The translations under genes and the position numbers were made by a program. From an uncultured Bacteroidales bacterium (GTDB lineage: Bacteria; Bacteroidota; Bacteroidia; Bacteroidales; Bacteroidaceae), in the NCBI GenBank assembly GCA_902781515.1, contig CACZJU010000016.1:21042-85041 (forward strand): DNA of 64,000 nucleotides, read 5' to 3'. The notes under the pieces are model-generated. The model ran no database searches, had not been told where the DNA came from, and saw nothing but the letters and a program-made list of their open reading frames with translations. Positions 8,824 through 17,581 of the stretch are shown here, one piece after another; positions within the stretch are counted from its first letter, which is position 1, and every line of letters starts with the position of its first letter.

Positions 8824-9819
8824 TTAAGGCACTTCCACCTTATTGATGATTTGGCTGATGATTTCCTCGCTCACCACGTTGTTGGCTTCGGCCTCGTAGG
8901 TCAAGCCGATGCGATGACGCAGCACATCGTGGGCAATGGCACGCACATCCTCGGGAATCACATAACCGCGACGCTTGATAAAGGCGTAGGCACGAGCAGC
9001 CAGAGCCAGGTTGATGCTGGCACGAGGCGATGCTCCGAACTCGATGTAGTCCTTCAGTTCCTTAAGACCATACTTCTCCGGATAACGTGTAGCAAACACA
9101 ATATCAGTGATATACTGCTCAATCTTCTCGTCGATATATACCTGACGCACTACGGCACGAGCCTCCTTGATGTCCTCGGTCTTCAGCACTGGAGTAACCT
9201 TTGGCTCTTCGCCTGTGATGTTCATGCGGATAATCTTCTTCTCCTCCTCCAGTTTCGGATAGTCGATGATGACCTTCAGCATGAAACGGTCTACCTGTGC
9301 TTCGGGCAATGGGTATGTACCCTCCTGCTCGATGGGGTTCTGCGTAGCCAGTACGAGGAAGGGCTCGGGCAGCTTGTAGGTCTGCTTGCCGATAGTCACT
9401 TGACGTTCCTGCATGGCTTCCAACAATGCCGACTGCACCTTTGCAGGGGCACGGTTGATTTCGTCGGCCAGCACGAAGTTGGCAAACACGGGACCTTGCT
9501 CCACCACGAACTTCTCGTCCTTCTGCGAGTAAATCATCGTACCGATGACGTCGGCGGGCAAGAGGTCGGGAGTGAACTGTATGCGGCTGAATTTGCCGTC
9601 AACCAGTCCTGCCAACGTCTTGATGGCCTGTGTCTTAGCCAAGCCCGGCACACCTTCCAAGAGCACGTGTCCGTCGCTCAGCAAACCAATGAGCAGGCTC
9701 TCCACCAGGTGCTTCTGCCCTACTATCACTTGCGCCATTCCCGTCTGCAGGTTCGTCACAAAGGCGCTCTTCTGTTCTATCCGCTCGTTAAGTTCGCGGA
9801 TGTCAATTGCTTCTGCCAT
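8824..9819 (-). CDS. moxR: MoxR-family AAA+ ATPase
   Basis: A 331-residue AAA+ ATPase of the MoxR family. The Walker A motif is EGVPGLAKTQ (near residue 55), Walker B is LADEINRAPAK (near 115), and a sensor segment with ATQNPIEQEGTYPLPEAQ follows. MoxR proteins act as chaperones for von Willebrand A proteins, consistent with the neighbours DUF58, batA and batB downstream. First gene of the long minus-strand operon; a promoter lies at 9857-9888. Confidence 0.95.
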   Translation of the reverse strand: MAEAIDIRELNERIEQKSAFVTNLQTGMAQVIVGQKHLVESLLIGLLSDGHVLLEGVPGLAKTQAIKTLAGLVDGKFSRIQFTPDLLPADVIGTMIYSQKDEKFVVEQGPVFANFVLADEINRAPAKVQSALLEAMQERQVTIGKQTYKLPEPFLVLATQNPIEQEGTYPLPEAQVDRFMLKVIIDYPKLEEEKKIIRMNITGEEPKVTPVLKTEDIKEARAVVRQVYIDEKIEQYITDIVFATRYPEKYGLKELKDYIEFGASPRASINLALAARAYAFIKRRGYVIPEDVRAIAHDVLRHRIGLTYEAEANNVVSEEIISQIINKVEVP

Positions 9820-9856
9820 AATCTTATATTTTCTTTTGTTTTACGTTTTTCGACCG

Positions 9857-9888
9857 CGAAGATACTCATTTTCTCCCTCATTTCCAAA
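9857..9888 (-). promoter_or_regulatory. Promoter of the moxR-bat operon
   Basis: On the minus strand a TATCTTCG box (9857-9864, one mismatch to TAnnTTTG) follows TTTG (9885-9888) after 20 nt, the Bacteroidota -33/-7 layout. The expected leader is about 34 nt. Confidence 0.6.
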
Positions 9889-9902
9889 CCTTAAGTTTTA
9901 AA

Positions 9903-9931
9903 TAATGTTATATACGCGCGCAATATCGCGC
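9903..9931 (-). other. GC-rich hairpin followed by an AT-rich tail
   Basis: Read on the minus strand, GCGCG and CGCGC arms around a short AT loop are followed by GTATATAACATTAT. A similar hairpin and tail precede greA (18398-18437). No gene follows it directly here; it lies between the rplT terminator and the moxR promoter. Confidence 0.5.
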
Positions 9932-9981
9932 AATTAGATAGAAAGCCTAAAGTCTGAAGCAGAGAATATAATGAATAGACG

Positions 9982-10023
9982 AAAAATACTCCCCAAAGCC
10001 GATTGGCAATGGGGAGTTTTTTT
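9982..10023 (-). terminator. Terminator after rplT (bidirectional)
   Basis: An ACTCCCC / GGGGAGT stem with an inner GCC/GGC stem is flanked by A5 on one side and T7 on the other, so it can act in both directions. It lies about 45 nt after the rplT stop. Confidence 0.85.
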
Positions 10024-10068
10024 GCGTTACAGTAAGGTTACTTTACCTTGAGTCCTGCTCGAGGTTGC

Positions 10069-10413
10069 TTACTTCACCTTTGCAACGATAGCCTTGAAAG
10101 CTTCGGGGTAGTTGACGGCGAGGTCGGCAAGAATCTTGCGGTTGATCTCGATGCCTGCCTTGTGCAGGGCGCCCATCAACTGGCTGTAGCTCATACCTTC
10201 GAGACGTGCGGCAGCGTTGATACGCTGAATCCAAAGTGCACGGAATGTGCGCTTCTTGTTGCGACGGTCGCGGAAGGCATAGGTGAGACCCTTCTCCCAA
10301 GTGTTCTTGGCAACGGTCCAAACGTTCTTACGAGCGCCGAAATAACCGCGGGTCAACTTCAGAATCTTCTTTCTCTTAGCTCTGCTGGCTACGTGATTTA
10401 CTGATCTTGGCAT
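10069..10413 (-). CDS. rplT: 50S ribosomal protein L20
   Basis: 114 residues, the normal size, with the basic N-terminus [16 protein letters not shown] and the typical globular C-terminus. L20 binds 23S rRNA early in large-subunit assembly. It is the last gene of thrS-infC-rpmI-rplT and is followed by a strong terminator. Confidence 0.98.
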   Translation of the reverse strand: MPRSVNHVASRAKRKKILKLTRGYFGARKNVWTVAKNTWEKGLTYAFRDRRNKKRTFRALWIQRINAAARLEGMSYSQLMGALHKAGIEINRKILADLAVNYPEAFKAIVAKVK

Positions 10414-10514
10414 AGTTTTGTTCTTTTTTGAATGTCAGCGACAAGCGGGACTTGTTCTTTTGGGCTGGGCATTCGGTTAATAACTTAGTAAATTGACTCT
10501 GTTCCTAACGCGGT

Positions 10515-10712
10515 TTAACGGAGGTTCAGCAGGTCGCGGACTTGCTTCATGTTCTCGGTCACTACCAGGTCGGCATGCTGCAGGTTACGCTTCTGCTTCT
10601 TGGTCTTCTTTGTCAGGATGTGGCTGTGATAGGCGTGATGACGCTTTACCTTGCCACTGCCGGTGAGTACGAATCTCTTCTTTGCACCGGAGTTTGTCTT
10701 TACTTTTGGCAT
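10515..10712 (-). CDS. rpmI: 50S ribosomal protein L35
   Basis: 65 residues, very basic, starting [14 protein letters not shown] and containing the conserved [13 protein letters not shown] and [10 protein letters not shown] segments. It sits between infC and rplT as in most bacteria. The 102-bp gap to rplT is long for the operon and shows no clear element. Confidence 0.98.
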   Translation of the reverse strand: MPKVKTNSGAKKRFVLTGSGKVKRHHAYHSHILTKKTKKQKRNLQHADLVVTENMKQVRDLLNLR

Positions 10713-10786
10713 TTTTTTGTTTGTTTTGGTTTGTTATTAATATACGGTGTGGCAACGCATATACCGGGCGTTACGCACAGCTCTTT

Positions 10787-11440
10787 TTAATCATCGAAAT
10801 CTTCGCCCTCGACTTTGGGACCTGTATATTCCTTGCGAGCTTTCTGCTGAGGAGCTTTTTTCACTGGTGCCTCCTGTACTTCAGCTACTGTTTCTACGGG
10901 TTTCTTTGCAGCACCGCCTACTTTCTTGGGAGCGATGAACATAATCATACGCTTTCCTTCCAGCACGGGCATTGACTCTACTTTTCCGTATTCTTCGAGG
11001 TCGGCAGCAAAACGCAGCAGCAGTACTTCGCCCTGTTCCTTGAAAAGGATGCTACGGCCCTTGAAGAAGACATAGGCCTTTACCTTGTCTCCGTCGGACA
11101 GGAAACCGATAGCATGTTTGAGCTTGAAGTTATAATCGTGGTCGTCGGTCTGTGGTCCGAAACGGATTTCCTTCACATTGACCACCGTCTGCTTTGCCTT
11201 CATCTCCTTCTGCTTTTTCTTCTGCTGATAGATGAACTTTGAGTAGTCTATCAAGCGGCATACAGGGGGCTCGGCATTGGGTGAAATCTCCACGAGGTCC
11301 ACGCCGCGCTGCTCAGCCAGCTGAATGGCTTTGAAGGTAGGCATGACCGTAGATTCGATACCATCACCTATGATACGTACTTCGCGAACATGTATCTGTT
11401 CGTTGATGCGATACTGCTGTTTTTTGTCGTCTTTTTTCAT
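10787..11440 (-). CDS. infC: Translation initiation factor IF-3
   Basis: I choose the ATG at 11440 (217 residues, [16 protein letters not shown]). The frame is open further upstream, but only to a TTG that would lie almost on the promoter. The N-domain ([14 protein letters not shown]) and C-domain ([20 protein letters not shown]) are standard. The C-terminus carries an extra tail of about 45 residues rich in Ala, Lys, Glu and Val, common in Bacteroidota IF-3. IF-3 binds the 30S subunit and checks start codons. Confidence 0.96.
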   Translation of the reverse strand: MKKDDKKQQYRINEQIHVREVRIIGDGIESTVMPTFKAIQLAEQRGVDLVEISPNAEPPVCRLIDYSKFIYQQKKKQKEMKAKQTVVNVKEIRFGPQTDDHDYNFKLKHAIGFLSDGDKVKAYVFFKGRSILFKEQGEVLLLRFAADLEEYGKVESMPVLEGKRMIMFIAPKKVGGAAKKPVETVAEVQEAPVKKAPQQKARKEYTGPKVEGEDFDD

Positions 11441-11461
11441 TAACTGTTTAATAATCGGGCG

Positions 11462-11469
11462 CAAAGATA
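11462..11469 (-). promoter_or_regulatory. Promoter -7 box of infC
   Basis: A perfect TATCTTTG on the minus strand, 21 nt before the infC ATG. No TTTG is seen at the expected -33 distance; that stretch is taken by the heptamer repeat at 11475-11510. Confidence 0.55.
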
Positions 11470-11474
11470 CAACA

Positions 11475-11510
11475 ATTAATTGAAAATTGAAAATTGAAAA
11501 TTGAAAATTT
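11475..11510. repeat. CAATTTT heptamer repeat upstream of infC
   Basis: Four exact copies of a 7-bp word (AAAATTG on plus, CAATTTT on minus). The identical word, also four times, encodes part of the signal peptide of the large protein at 31560. Confidence 0.85.
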
Positions 11511-11545
11511 TATTTAAAAAGCATAAATATATGCAATTACGCATC

Positions 11546-11584
11546 TTCCAATGTCCAATATTCAATGTTCAATCTTCAATCTAA
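11546..11584. repeat. Degenerate TTCAATN repeat after thrS
   Basis: Five variants of a 7-8 bp word (TTCAATG, TTCAATC, CCAATAT and similar) lie directly after the thrS stop. Confidence 0.65.
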
Positions 11585-13528
11585 TCAGTATTTTTCGGTC
11601 AGTGCGCGCACTTCGTCGTTGATTTTCTTTGCAAACTGGTCGACGGTGAGCTCGCCCTGCTCTCCTCCACCCTGCTGACGGAAGTTGACAGTACCTTCGG
11701 CCTGTTCCTTCTCGCCCACGATGAGCATGTAGGGGATGCGCTTCAGCTCGTTGTCGCGAATCTTACGACCGATTTTCTCGTTGCGATCATCTACTACGGC
11801 ACGAACGTCCTGTGCCTCCAACTGCTGAGCTACCTGATAGGCATAGTCGTTGAACTTCTCAGAAATGGGAAGTACTGCAACTTGGTCAGGAGAGAGCCAG
11901 ATGGGGAAATGTCCGGCGGTGTGCTCGATGAGCACGGCTGTGAAGCGTTCCATAGAACCGAAGGGAGCACGGTGAATCATTACAGGACGATGCTTCTGGT
12001 TGTCCTCGCCGACGTATTCAAGCTGGAAGCGCTCGGGCAGATTGTAATCCACCTGAATTGTTCCCAACTGCCAGCGGCGTCCCAGAGCGTCCTTCACCAT
12101 GAAGTCGAGCTTAGGACCGTAGAATGCAGCCTCGCCCAACTCTGTGGTGGTTTTCAACCCCTTCTCAGCGCAAGCCTCGATGATGGCACGCTCGGCCTGT
12201 TCCCATACTTCGTCGGAACCGATATACTTTTCTTTATCGTTAGGATCACGCAGGCTTATCTGTGCCTCGAAGTTGTCGAAGTTCAGGGCACCGAATATAA
12301 TCTGGATGATTTCCATCACGCGGATGAACTCACCCTTAACCTGATCGGGACGGCAGAAAATATGGGCATCGTCCTGAGTGAACGAACGAACGCGAGTCAA
12401 GCCATGAAGTTCACCACTCTGCTCGTAGCGATACACCGTACCGAACTCTGCAAGACGCAGGGGGAGGTCCTTGTAGCTGCGGGGCTTCCAGGCGAAAATC
12501 TCACAGTGGTGAGGGCAGTTCATAGGCTTCAGCATGTATTCCTCACCCTCCTCTGGAGTGTGGATGGGCTGGAAGCTATCCTTGCCGTAGTGGGCATAGT
12601 GACCAGAAGTGACATAAAGATTTTTGCCACCGATATGAGGTGTCATAACCTGCTGGTAGCCATAACGTTTCTGTATCTTCTTCAAGAAGTCCTCAAGACG
12701 CAGACGGAGTGCTGTACCCTTTGGTAACCAAATGGGCAGTCCCTTACCAACACGCTCTGAGAACATGAACAGTTCCATCTCCTTACCAATCTTGCGATGG
12801 TCGCGCTTCTTGGCTTCTTCCAGCAGCACGAGATACTCGTCGAGCAGCTTCTTCTTGGGGAACGAAATGGCATAGAGACGAGTCATCTGCGGACGCTTCT
12901 CATCGCCGCGCCAGTAAGCAGCAGATACGCTGAGCACCTTCACAGCCTTGATAGGAGCCGTAGAGGTGAGGTGCGGACCGCGACAGAGGTCGGTGAAGTT
13001 ACCCTGAGTGTATGTGGTGATGTGTCCGTCTTCAAGGTCGGCAATCAGCTCATTCTTGTAAGTCTGACCGCGGTCGCCGAAGAACTTCAGAGCATCCTGC
13101 TTGGAGATGTCGCGACGAACCAGCTCTTCCTTGCGCTGGATAAGCTCCATCATCTTCTTCTCGATGGCAGCAAAGTCGTTTTCTCGAATGGTTACGCCCT
13201 CAGCAGGCATAACATCGTAGTAGAAACCATTCTCAATGGCAGGACCAATACCGAACTGGATGCCGGGATAGAGCTCCTGCAGAGCCTCTGCCATCAGGTG
13301 AGCAGAAGTGTGCCAGAAAGCGTGCTTACCCTCTTTGTCGTCCCACTTGTAGAGCTGAATGGCAGCATCGGCATTGATGGGGCGATTGAGTTCAACGGTC
13401 TCTCCGTTCACACCACAGGCAATGACATCCTGTGCCAGACGTGAAGAGATGCTTTCAGCAATTTCAAGTCCTGTTACACCTTCGTTGTACTGGCGTACAG
13501 AACCGTCAGGAAATGTAATGTTTATCAT
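11585..13528 (-). CDS. thrS: Threonyl-tRNA synthetase
   Basis: 647 residues, full length. Domains in order: TGS domain (about 1-62), editing domain with the [11 protein letters not shown] motif (near 73-83), class II catalytic core with motif 1, the zinc-binding [10 protein letters not shown] (Cys and His ligands) and motif 2 ([15 protein letters not shown]), and the anticodon-binding domain (about 545-640). It charges tRNA-Thr and clears Ser-tRNA-Thr. First gene of the thrS-infC-rpmI-rplT group; infC also has its own promoter. Confidence 0.98.
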   Translation of the reverse strand: MINITFPDGSVRQYNEGVTGLEIAESISSRLAQDVIACGVNGETVELNRPINADAAIQLYKWDDKEGKHAFWHTSAHLMAEALQELYPGIQFGIGPAIENGFYYDVMPAEGVTIRENDFAAIEKKMMELIQRKEELVRRDISKQDALKFFGDRGQTYKNELIADLEDGHITTYTQGNFTDLCRGPHLTSTAPIKAVKVLSVSAAYWRGDEKRPQMTRLYAISFPKKKLLDEYLVLLEEAKKRDHRKIGKEMELFMFSERVGKGLPIWLPKGTALRLRLEDFLKKIQKRYGYQQVMTPHIGGKNLYVTSGHYAHYGKDSFQPIHTPEEGEEYMLKPMNCPHHCEIFAWKPRSYKDLPLRLAEFGTVYRYEQSGELHGLTRVRSFTQDDAHIFCRPDQVKGEFIRVMEIIQIIFGALNFDNFEAQISLRDPNDKEKYIGSDEVWEQAERAIIEACAEKGLKTTTELGEAAFYGPKLDFMVKDALGRRWQLGTIQVDYNLPERFQLEYVGEDNQKHRPVMIHRAPFGSMERFTAVLIEHTAGHFPIWLSPDQVAVLPISEKFNDYAYQVAQQLEAQDVRAVVDDRNEKIGRKIRDNELKRIPYMLIVGEKEQAEGTVNFRQQGGGEQGELTVDQFAKKINDEVRALTEKY

Positions 13529-13558
13529 CTTTTATACAGTTTATTTCAAATTCGCGTG

Positions 13559-13566
13559 CAAAGATA
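13559..13566 (-). promoter_or_regulatory. Promoter -7 box of thrS
   Basis: TATCTTTG on the minus strand, 30 nt before the ATG. The upstream stretch is an AT-rich repeat (13567-13608) without a clear -33 TTTG. Confidence 0.5.
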
Positions 13567-13608
13567 GTGAATTTAATTGAATATTGAAAATTGAATATTG
13601 AAAATTAC
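13567..13608. repeat. AATTGAA/TATTGAA repeat upstream of thrS
   Basis: Copies of a 7-8 bp word (ATTGAAA, ATTGAAT) fill the gap between the thrS promoter box and the end of the TPR gene. Confidence 0.65.
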
Positions 13609-13611
13609 ACT

Positions 13612-15612
13612 TTACTTAACTTTCGAGTAACGTTTAATGAGGTTATAGGCACCATAGAGACCATATTCGCCAGCCTGCGACAAGTCGGAAAGACCCTCTT
13701 CGGTGTGTCCGTCCATCAGTCGCACCACTCCTCGATTATAGTATGCATCAGGGAAACGGGCATCAAGCTCAAGCGCACGGGTGTATGCAGCTATCGCCTT
13801 ATCATATTCGTGAAGCTGCACATAGATGTTGCCGATATTGTAATGGGCATACACCATATCTGGAGAAAGACTGAGCACATGTTCCAAATCCTCAAGTGCC
13901 TTGCCGTATGCAATCTTGGAATCGGTGGTTGGCGACAGCGGCAACGCTGTTGTGTGGTTAGTGGCAGCTATTGCAAGTTGTTGTGCACAAACAGCCTGAG
14001 CACGCAAGAAGTAGCTGATGGTGACCAACGGCTGCAGAGCTATTGCACGGTCAAGGTCAACTATGCAGGCATCGAAGTCACGAACGTGGTAATAATCGAG
14101 GGCGCGACGCAGGTAGAGACCTGTGGTTTCAGGAGAATCGCCCAGCACTTCTGTAACGGCAGTTATATCATCGAAATGCTGTCTCATGCGCGCCTCGCTT
14201 GCATTTGTCTCTTCATTGGAGATGGACAGACGTAGCGGCAACTGCCCTGAGACATTCAGATCATCCACAACCTTGTGGAAAGTAATGTAACTATTGGTGG
14301 TACGTTCCTTGTGATAATAGGTCATCACGTAGAAGGGCTCCGGAACGAGGTCTGTCTGACGGTTCTGCACACGTCCGCGATATTCGCTGGTATATTCCTC
14401 CTTGTCGGGCTGGTTTGTGTCAGCCTCCACCAGTTTGTTATAGTCCTCCGGATTGCGGTCGCTCTTTTTTCTGGTCTTCGACTTCGACTTATATGTGCCC
14501 GTACGTTTCTCCATCTGGGCTTTCAGCACTTTGAACTCATCGCGCTCGGCACCATATACATCGCCTATCTTACGACGAATCTGGGCACGTGTCTGGTAAC
14601 CCGTCCAGAACTCAGGATATTCCTGAATCACAGCCGATATGTCACGAATGGCTCCCTTGTAGTCACCCGTCTGGTCGAGCAGCAGCGCACGATTGTAGAG
14701 AGCTATGACGTTGTCGGGCTCCTGTTCGAGCACGAAGTTGAAGTCCTCAATGGCACGATTGTCGTCGCCCACCTGTGCACGAAGCAGTCCTCGGTTGAAG
14801 TGTCCCAGATAGTTGCCCGGCTCTATTTCGAGAGCAGCATCGTAGTCGTTCATCGCTCCACGCAGGTTCTGCTGGTGGAAACGGGCAAGGGCACGATTGA
14901 CATAAAGACTTGCATTACGCGGTAACTGCAATATTGCTCGGTCGAGGTATTCCTCTCCTTCCTTGTAGTTTCCACGATTGAGTGTCACCATAGCCTTCAT
15001 GCTCCAAGCCGGTCCTTCAAAATTATTGACCTTCAAAGCCTTGTCCAACCACTCTTCTGCCTTCACCGTATCGGAAACAGCAAAGCGCACCTGAGCCTTC
15101 ATGGTGTAGCTCTCGGCATTCTTAGGCCATTGGCGTATCATCACGTCAAGACTGGAGTCGGCTCGTTCGTAGGCTTTCTGTTCCATCTGACACAGCACAA
15201 GGTTATGCCAGTTTCCCTCGTTCATGGGATTTATTTTCGTGGCTTTCACATAGTCGGCCTCCGCAAGGTCATAGGCCTTAGTGTTGATACGACAGATAGC
15301 ACGCAGCGAGAAGTTGTTCTCGATGTATGGATTCAGTTCGATGGCACTGGTGCAATCGCTTTCCGCTCCCTTGTAGTCCTCGAGATAGAACTTTGCAAGT
15401 CCTCGGAAAAAATATGGTTCTGAAAGGAAAGGCTTGGCGTTGATGACCATATTGAAACGCTGAATGGACAGCACATAGTCCTCGTAATAGAGGGCATTGC
15501 GTCCCATCAGCATCACTCGGTCGGTATTGATTTGCGCAAAGAGAAAGCCTCCTCCTAACCTCCCCCAAAGGGAGAGGAAAATAAACAGGATTGATAAAGA
15601 GGTCTTTCTCAT
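13612..15612 (-). CDS. Exported TPR-repeat protein
   Basis: A 666-residue protein with a signal peptide of about 27 residues (ending FLFAQ). A long run of TPR units covers about 30-370, then comes a basic linker (KSKSKTRKKSDR, near 370), a less regular segment, and more TPR units from about 500 to the end. TPR proteins of this kind scaffold envelope complexes in Bacteroidota; no specific role is evident. It follows def by 12 nt in the SPOR-ruvX-def group. Part of the signal peptide (LWGRLGGGF) is encoded by a purine-rich stretch that itself looks repeat-derived. Confidence 0.85.
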   Translation of the reverse strand: MRKTSLSILFIFLSLWGRLGGGFLFAQINTDRVMLMGRNALYYEDYVLSIQRFNMVINAKPFLSEPYFFRGLAKFYLEDYKGAESDCTSAIELNPYIENNFSLRAICRINTKAYDLAEADYVKATKINPMNEGNWHNLVLCQMEQKAYERADSSLDVMIRQWPKNAESYTMKAQVRFAVSDTVKAEEWLDKALKVNNFEGPAWSMKAMVTLNRGNYKEGEEYLDRAILQLPRNASLYVNRALARFHQQNLRGAMNDYDAALEIEPGNYLGHFNRGLLRAQVGDDNRAIEDFNFVLEQEPDNVIALYNRALLLDQTGDYKGAIRDISAVIQEYPEFWTGYQTRAQIRRKIGDVYGAERDEFKVLKAQMEKRTGTYKSKSKTRKKSDRNPEDYNKLVEADTNQPDKEEYTSEYRGRVQNRQTDLVPEPFYVMTYYHKERTTNSYITFHKVVDDLNVSGQLPLRLSISNEETNASEARMRQHFDDITAVTEVLGDSPETTGLYLRRALDYYHVRDFDACIVDLDRAIALQPLVTISYFLRAQAVCAQQLAIAATNHTTALPLSPTTDSKIAYGKALEDLEHVLSLSPDMVYAHYNIGNIYVQLHEYDKAIAAYTRALELDARFPDAYYNRGVVRLMDGHTEEGLSDLSQAGEYGLYGAYNLIKRYSKVK

Positions 15613-15624
15613 TCTTTCATTCTT

Positions 15625-16182
15625 TTATTTTTTCAACTTTACTTTGTAGGAGCAAGAGAAGCGACCTTTGATGATGTCGTTGAGACTCGACTTCACCATC
15701 TGCTTGCGCAAGCCCTTCAGGTGGTCGGTGAAGACCTCACCCTCAAGGTGGTCCACTTCGTGCTGTACCACACGAGCCAAGTAACCGCCAATCCACTCGT
15801 CGTGCTCCTGGAACTGCTCGTCCTGCCAAGAAAGGCGGATGCGAGTCGGACGGCGCACCTTCTCGTGAATACCGGGCAACGACAGACAGCCTTCTTCCGA
15901 AACATCAGTTTCCGTGTCGTCGTATTCCTCTATATATGGATTGATGTAAACTTGCTTGAAATCCTTGTACTCGGGCATATCCTCACTCAGCACATCGAGG
16001 TCGATTACCACAAGGCGGATGCTCAAACCCACCTGTGGTGCTGCCAACCCGATGCCTTCGCTACGAGCCAGCGTGTCCCACATGTTCTGTATGGTTTCCT
16101 TCAACTGCGGATAGTCCTCATCTATCTCCTCTGCCACCTTTCGCAGCACAGGTTGTCCGTATGTATAAATTGGAAGAATCAT
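15625..16182 (-). CDS. def: Peptide deformylase
   Basis: 185 residues with the three deformylase motifs: GIGLAAPQVG (near 41-50), EEGCLSLPG (near 95, metal-binding Cys) and QHEVDHLEG (near 138, the HExxH metal site). It removes the formyl group from new proteins using Fe2+ or a similar metal. It is encoded between ruvX and a TPR gene on the minus strand. A 62-bp gap filled with short repeats separates it from ruvX. Confidence 0.97.
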   Translation of the reverse strand: MILPIYTYGQPVLRKVAEEIDEDYPQLKETIQNMWDTLARSEGIGLAAPQVGLSIRLVVIDLDVLSEDMPEYKDFKQVYINPYIEEYDDTETDVSEEGCLSLPGIHEKVRRPTRIRLSWQDEQFQEHDEWIGGYLARVVQHEVDHLEGEVFTDHLKGLRKQMVKSSLNDIIKGRFSCSYKVKLKK

Positions 16183-16186
16183 ATCT

Positions 16187-16244
16187 AATTACGAAATAGG
16201 AAATACGAATTAGGAATTATGCATTGTGAATTGTGAATTGTGAA
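16187..16244. repeat. Short tandem repeats between ruvX and def
   Basis: Two adjoining repeats: variants of TACGAAT / AGGAAAT, then three copies of TTGTGAA. They fill nearly the whole gap. Confidence 0.7.
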
Positions 16245-16658
16245 TTAAAGGCGTCGCTCCATCCAGCCCTGCAGGATTATGCAGGCTGAAATCTCATCCA
16301 CTAAAGCTTTGTTGCGACGTGCCATCTTACCGATACCGCTGTCGAGCATTGTCTGATGAGCCATTACGCTGGTATAGCGTTCGTCCCACCAAGTTACGGG
16401 GATTGAGGGGATTGCTTTCTGCAATCGTGCCACAAATGCCTCGACATTGCGAAGATTCTCGCTGGCGGCTCCGTTCGTCTGCATTGGACGTCCGACGACA
16501 AAACGCTCCACCTGTTCGCGCTGCACATAGTCCTGCAGGAAGCGCAGCAACTGGGGTGTATCTACGGTCGTAAGCCCGTTCGCAATAATCTGCAAGGGGT
16601 CCGTCACAGCAATTCCTGTGCGACGGACCCCATAGTCTATTGCAAGTACCCTACTCAC
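16245..16658 (-). CDS. ruvX: Holliday junction resolvase-like RNase H fold protein (RuvX/YqgF)
   Basis: 137 residues, the usual length. Motifs of the RNase H fold are present: AIDYGVRRTGIAV at the N-terminus, VVGRPMQTNG near 55-65, WWDERYTS near 92-99 and a late acidic DEIS. The family acts on branched DNA and/or in pre-16S rRNA end processing; both roles are reported for relatives. It lies 10 nt after the SPOR lipoprotein gene. Confidence 0.93.
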   Translation of the reverse strand: MSRVLAIDYGVRRTGIAVTDPLQIIANGLTTVDTPQLLRFLQDYVQREQVERFVVGRPMQTNGAASENLRNVEAFVARLQKAIPSIPVTWWDERYTSVMAHQTMLDSGIGKMARRNKALVDEISACIILQGWMERRL

Positions 16659-16668
16659 AAGGTATCAT

Positions 16669-17166
16669 TTACTTCTGATAGAGCAGCCAAGCACCGGGAT
16701 AAGTGCCAATCAGGGCAGCGCGGCTCTGAGCAGCCTGTTCCTTGGTGTCGTGTGTAGAAGCAATTACACGATAGAAAAGCTTGCCGTCAACCATTGCCGA
16801 AACAATCTGTGCAGCATAACCCTTAGCAGCCAGTGTAGCCTGGAAGTTCTGAGCATTGCTCTGCAGTTGGAAAGAGTTCACAACTACGCTGAATGCCTTC
16901 AGACCAGAACCGTTAACCAATGTAACGTTCTCTGTGCGAACGCTAACACCGCTGTAGTCCTGAGCAGGAGTAGTCTGCTGTGTAGGAGTAACGGGAGTCA
17001 CCTGCACGGGAGTGTTCTGCTGTGTGCCATACTCCTGAGGAGTGGTCACAACCTGGGTTGCCTGAGCCTTTTCATAGGCCTTTTTGTAGGCACTTTCCTT
17101 ACTTTTACAACTTGTCATGGCGAGAACCATGAACACTGCTGAACCCAAAATAATGAGCTTCTTCAT
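16669..17166 (-). CDS. SPOR-domain lipoprotein
   Basis: 165 residues. The N-terminus is a lipoprotein signal with the lipobox AMTSC, so mature protein begins at Cys20. A Thr/Gln/Pro-rich linker follows (about 35-75), and the C-terminal ~80 residues form a SPOR domain, which binds denuded glycan strands of septal peptidoglycan. It is likely an outer-membrane or periplasmic cell-division factor. First gene of the SPOR-ruvX-def-TPR group; a promoter with both boxes lies at 17222-17252. Confidence 0.85.
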   Translation of the reverse strand: MKKLIILGSAVFMVLAMTSCKSKESAYKKAYEKAQATQVVTTPQEYGTQQNTPVQVTPVTPTQQTTPAQDYSGVSVRTENVTLVNGSGLKAFSVVVNSFQLQSNAQNFQATLAAKGYAAQIVSAMVDGKLFYRVIASTHDTKEQAAQSRAALIGTYPGAWLLYQK

Positions 17167-17221
17167 AGTTTTTTAATGTCGTTTTATATTTGTAAATAAA
17201 TTATTCCACTTTTTACCGCTA

Positions 17222-17252
17222 CAAATTTAGCATTTCCTATCGACATAGCAAA
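17222..17252 (-). promoter_or_regulatory. Promoter of the SPOR-ruvX-def group
   Basis: On the minus strand TAAATTTG (17222-17229) follows TTTG (17249-17252) after 19 nt. It is divergent from the YtxH promoter. Confidence 0.65.
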
Positions 17253-17326
17253 GCGTTCTTAAATAAAAAATAGTTAAAAGTTGATAAATATTGTTCTTTA
17301 ATATAATGTATATAATAAATAATGTG

Positions 17327-17334
17327 TACATTTG
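17327..17334 (+). promoter_or_regulatory. Promoter -7 box of the YtxH gene
   Basis: TACATTTG fits TAnnTTTG and lies 43 nt before the ATG. No -33 TTTG is evident. Confidence 0.5.
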
Positions 17335-17377
17335 TGGCAGACAACTATCTATTTATTAACCTAAAACACAAAAGACT

Positions 17378-17581
17378 ATGAAAGCTTTGAATTATCTTAT
17401 GGCATTCATTGGCGGTGCTGCCATCGGTGCTGCTGCAGGTTTGTTGTTAGCCCCCGAAAAGGGAAGCGAACTGCGTGAAAAGATTGCAGAGGCTCTGCGC
17501 AAGCGCGGCATCCGTCTGTCGTCGAAGGAAATGAGCAACCTCGTTGACGAGATTGCAGAAGAACTGCAACCCGAAGAATAA
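17378..17581 (+). CDS. YtxH-like small membrane protein
   Basis: 67 residues: one Gly/Ala-rich transmembrane segment (FIGGAAIGAAAGLLLAP, about 8-25) followed by an amphipathic charged tail. This is the YtxH layout, a family linked to envelope stress with no known mechanism. Its stop codon shares a base with the start of the next gene (TAATG), so the two are translationally coupled. Confidence 0.85.
   Translation: MKALNYLMAFIGGAAIGAAAGLLLAPEKGSELREKIAEALRKRGIRLSSKEMSNLVDEIAEELQPEE

Noticed and set aside
8851-9894. Open frame of 347 codons opposite moxR
   Set aside because: Antisense shadow of the MoxR gene; the residues are rich in His, Leu and Val in the way expected of a mirrored frame.
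11441-11464. Upstream non-ATG start for IF-3
   Set aside because: A TTG extends the frame by eight codons but would lie on the promoter box; the downstream ATG gives the usual N-terminus.
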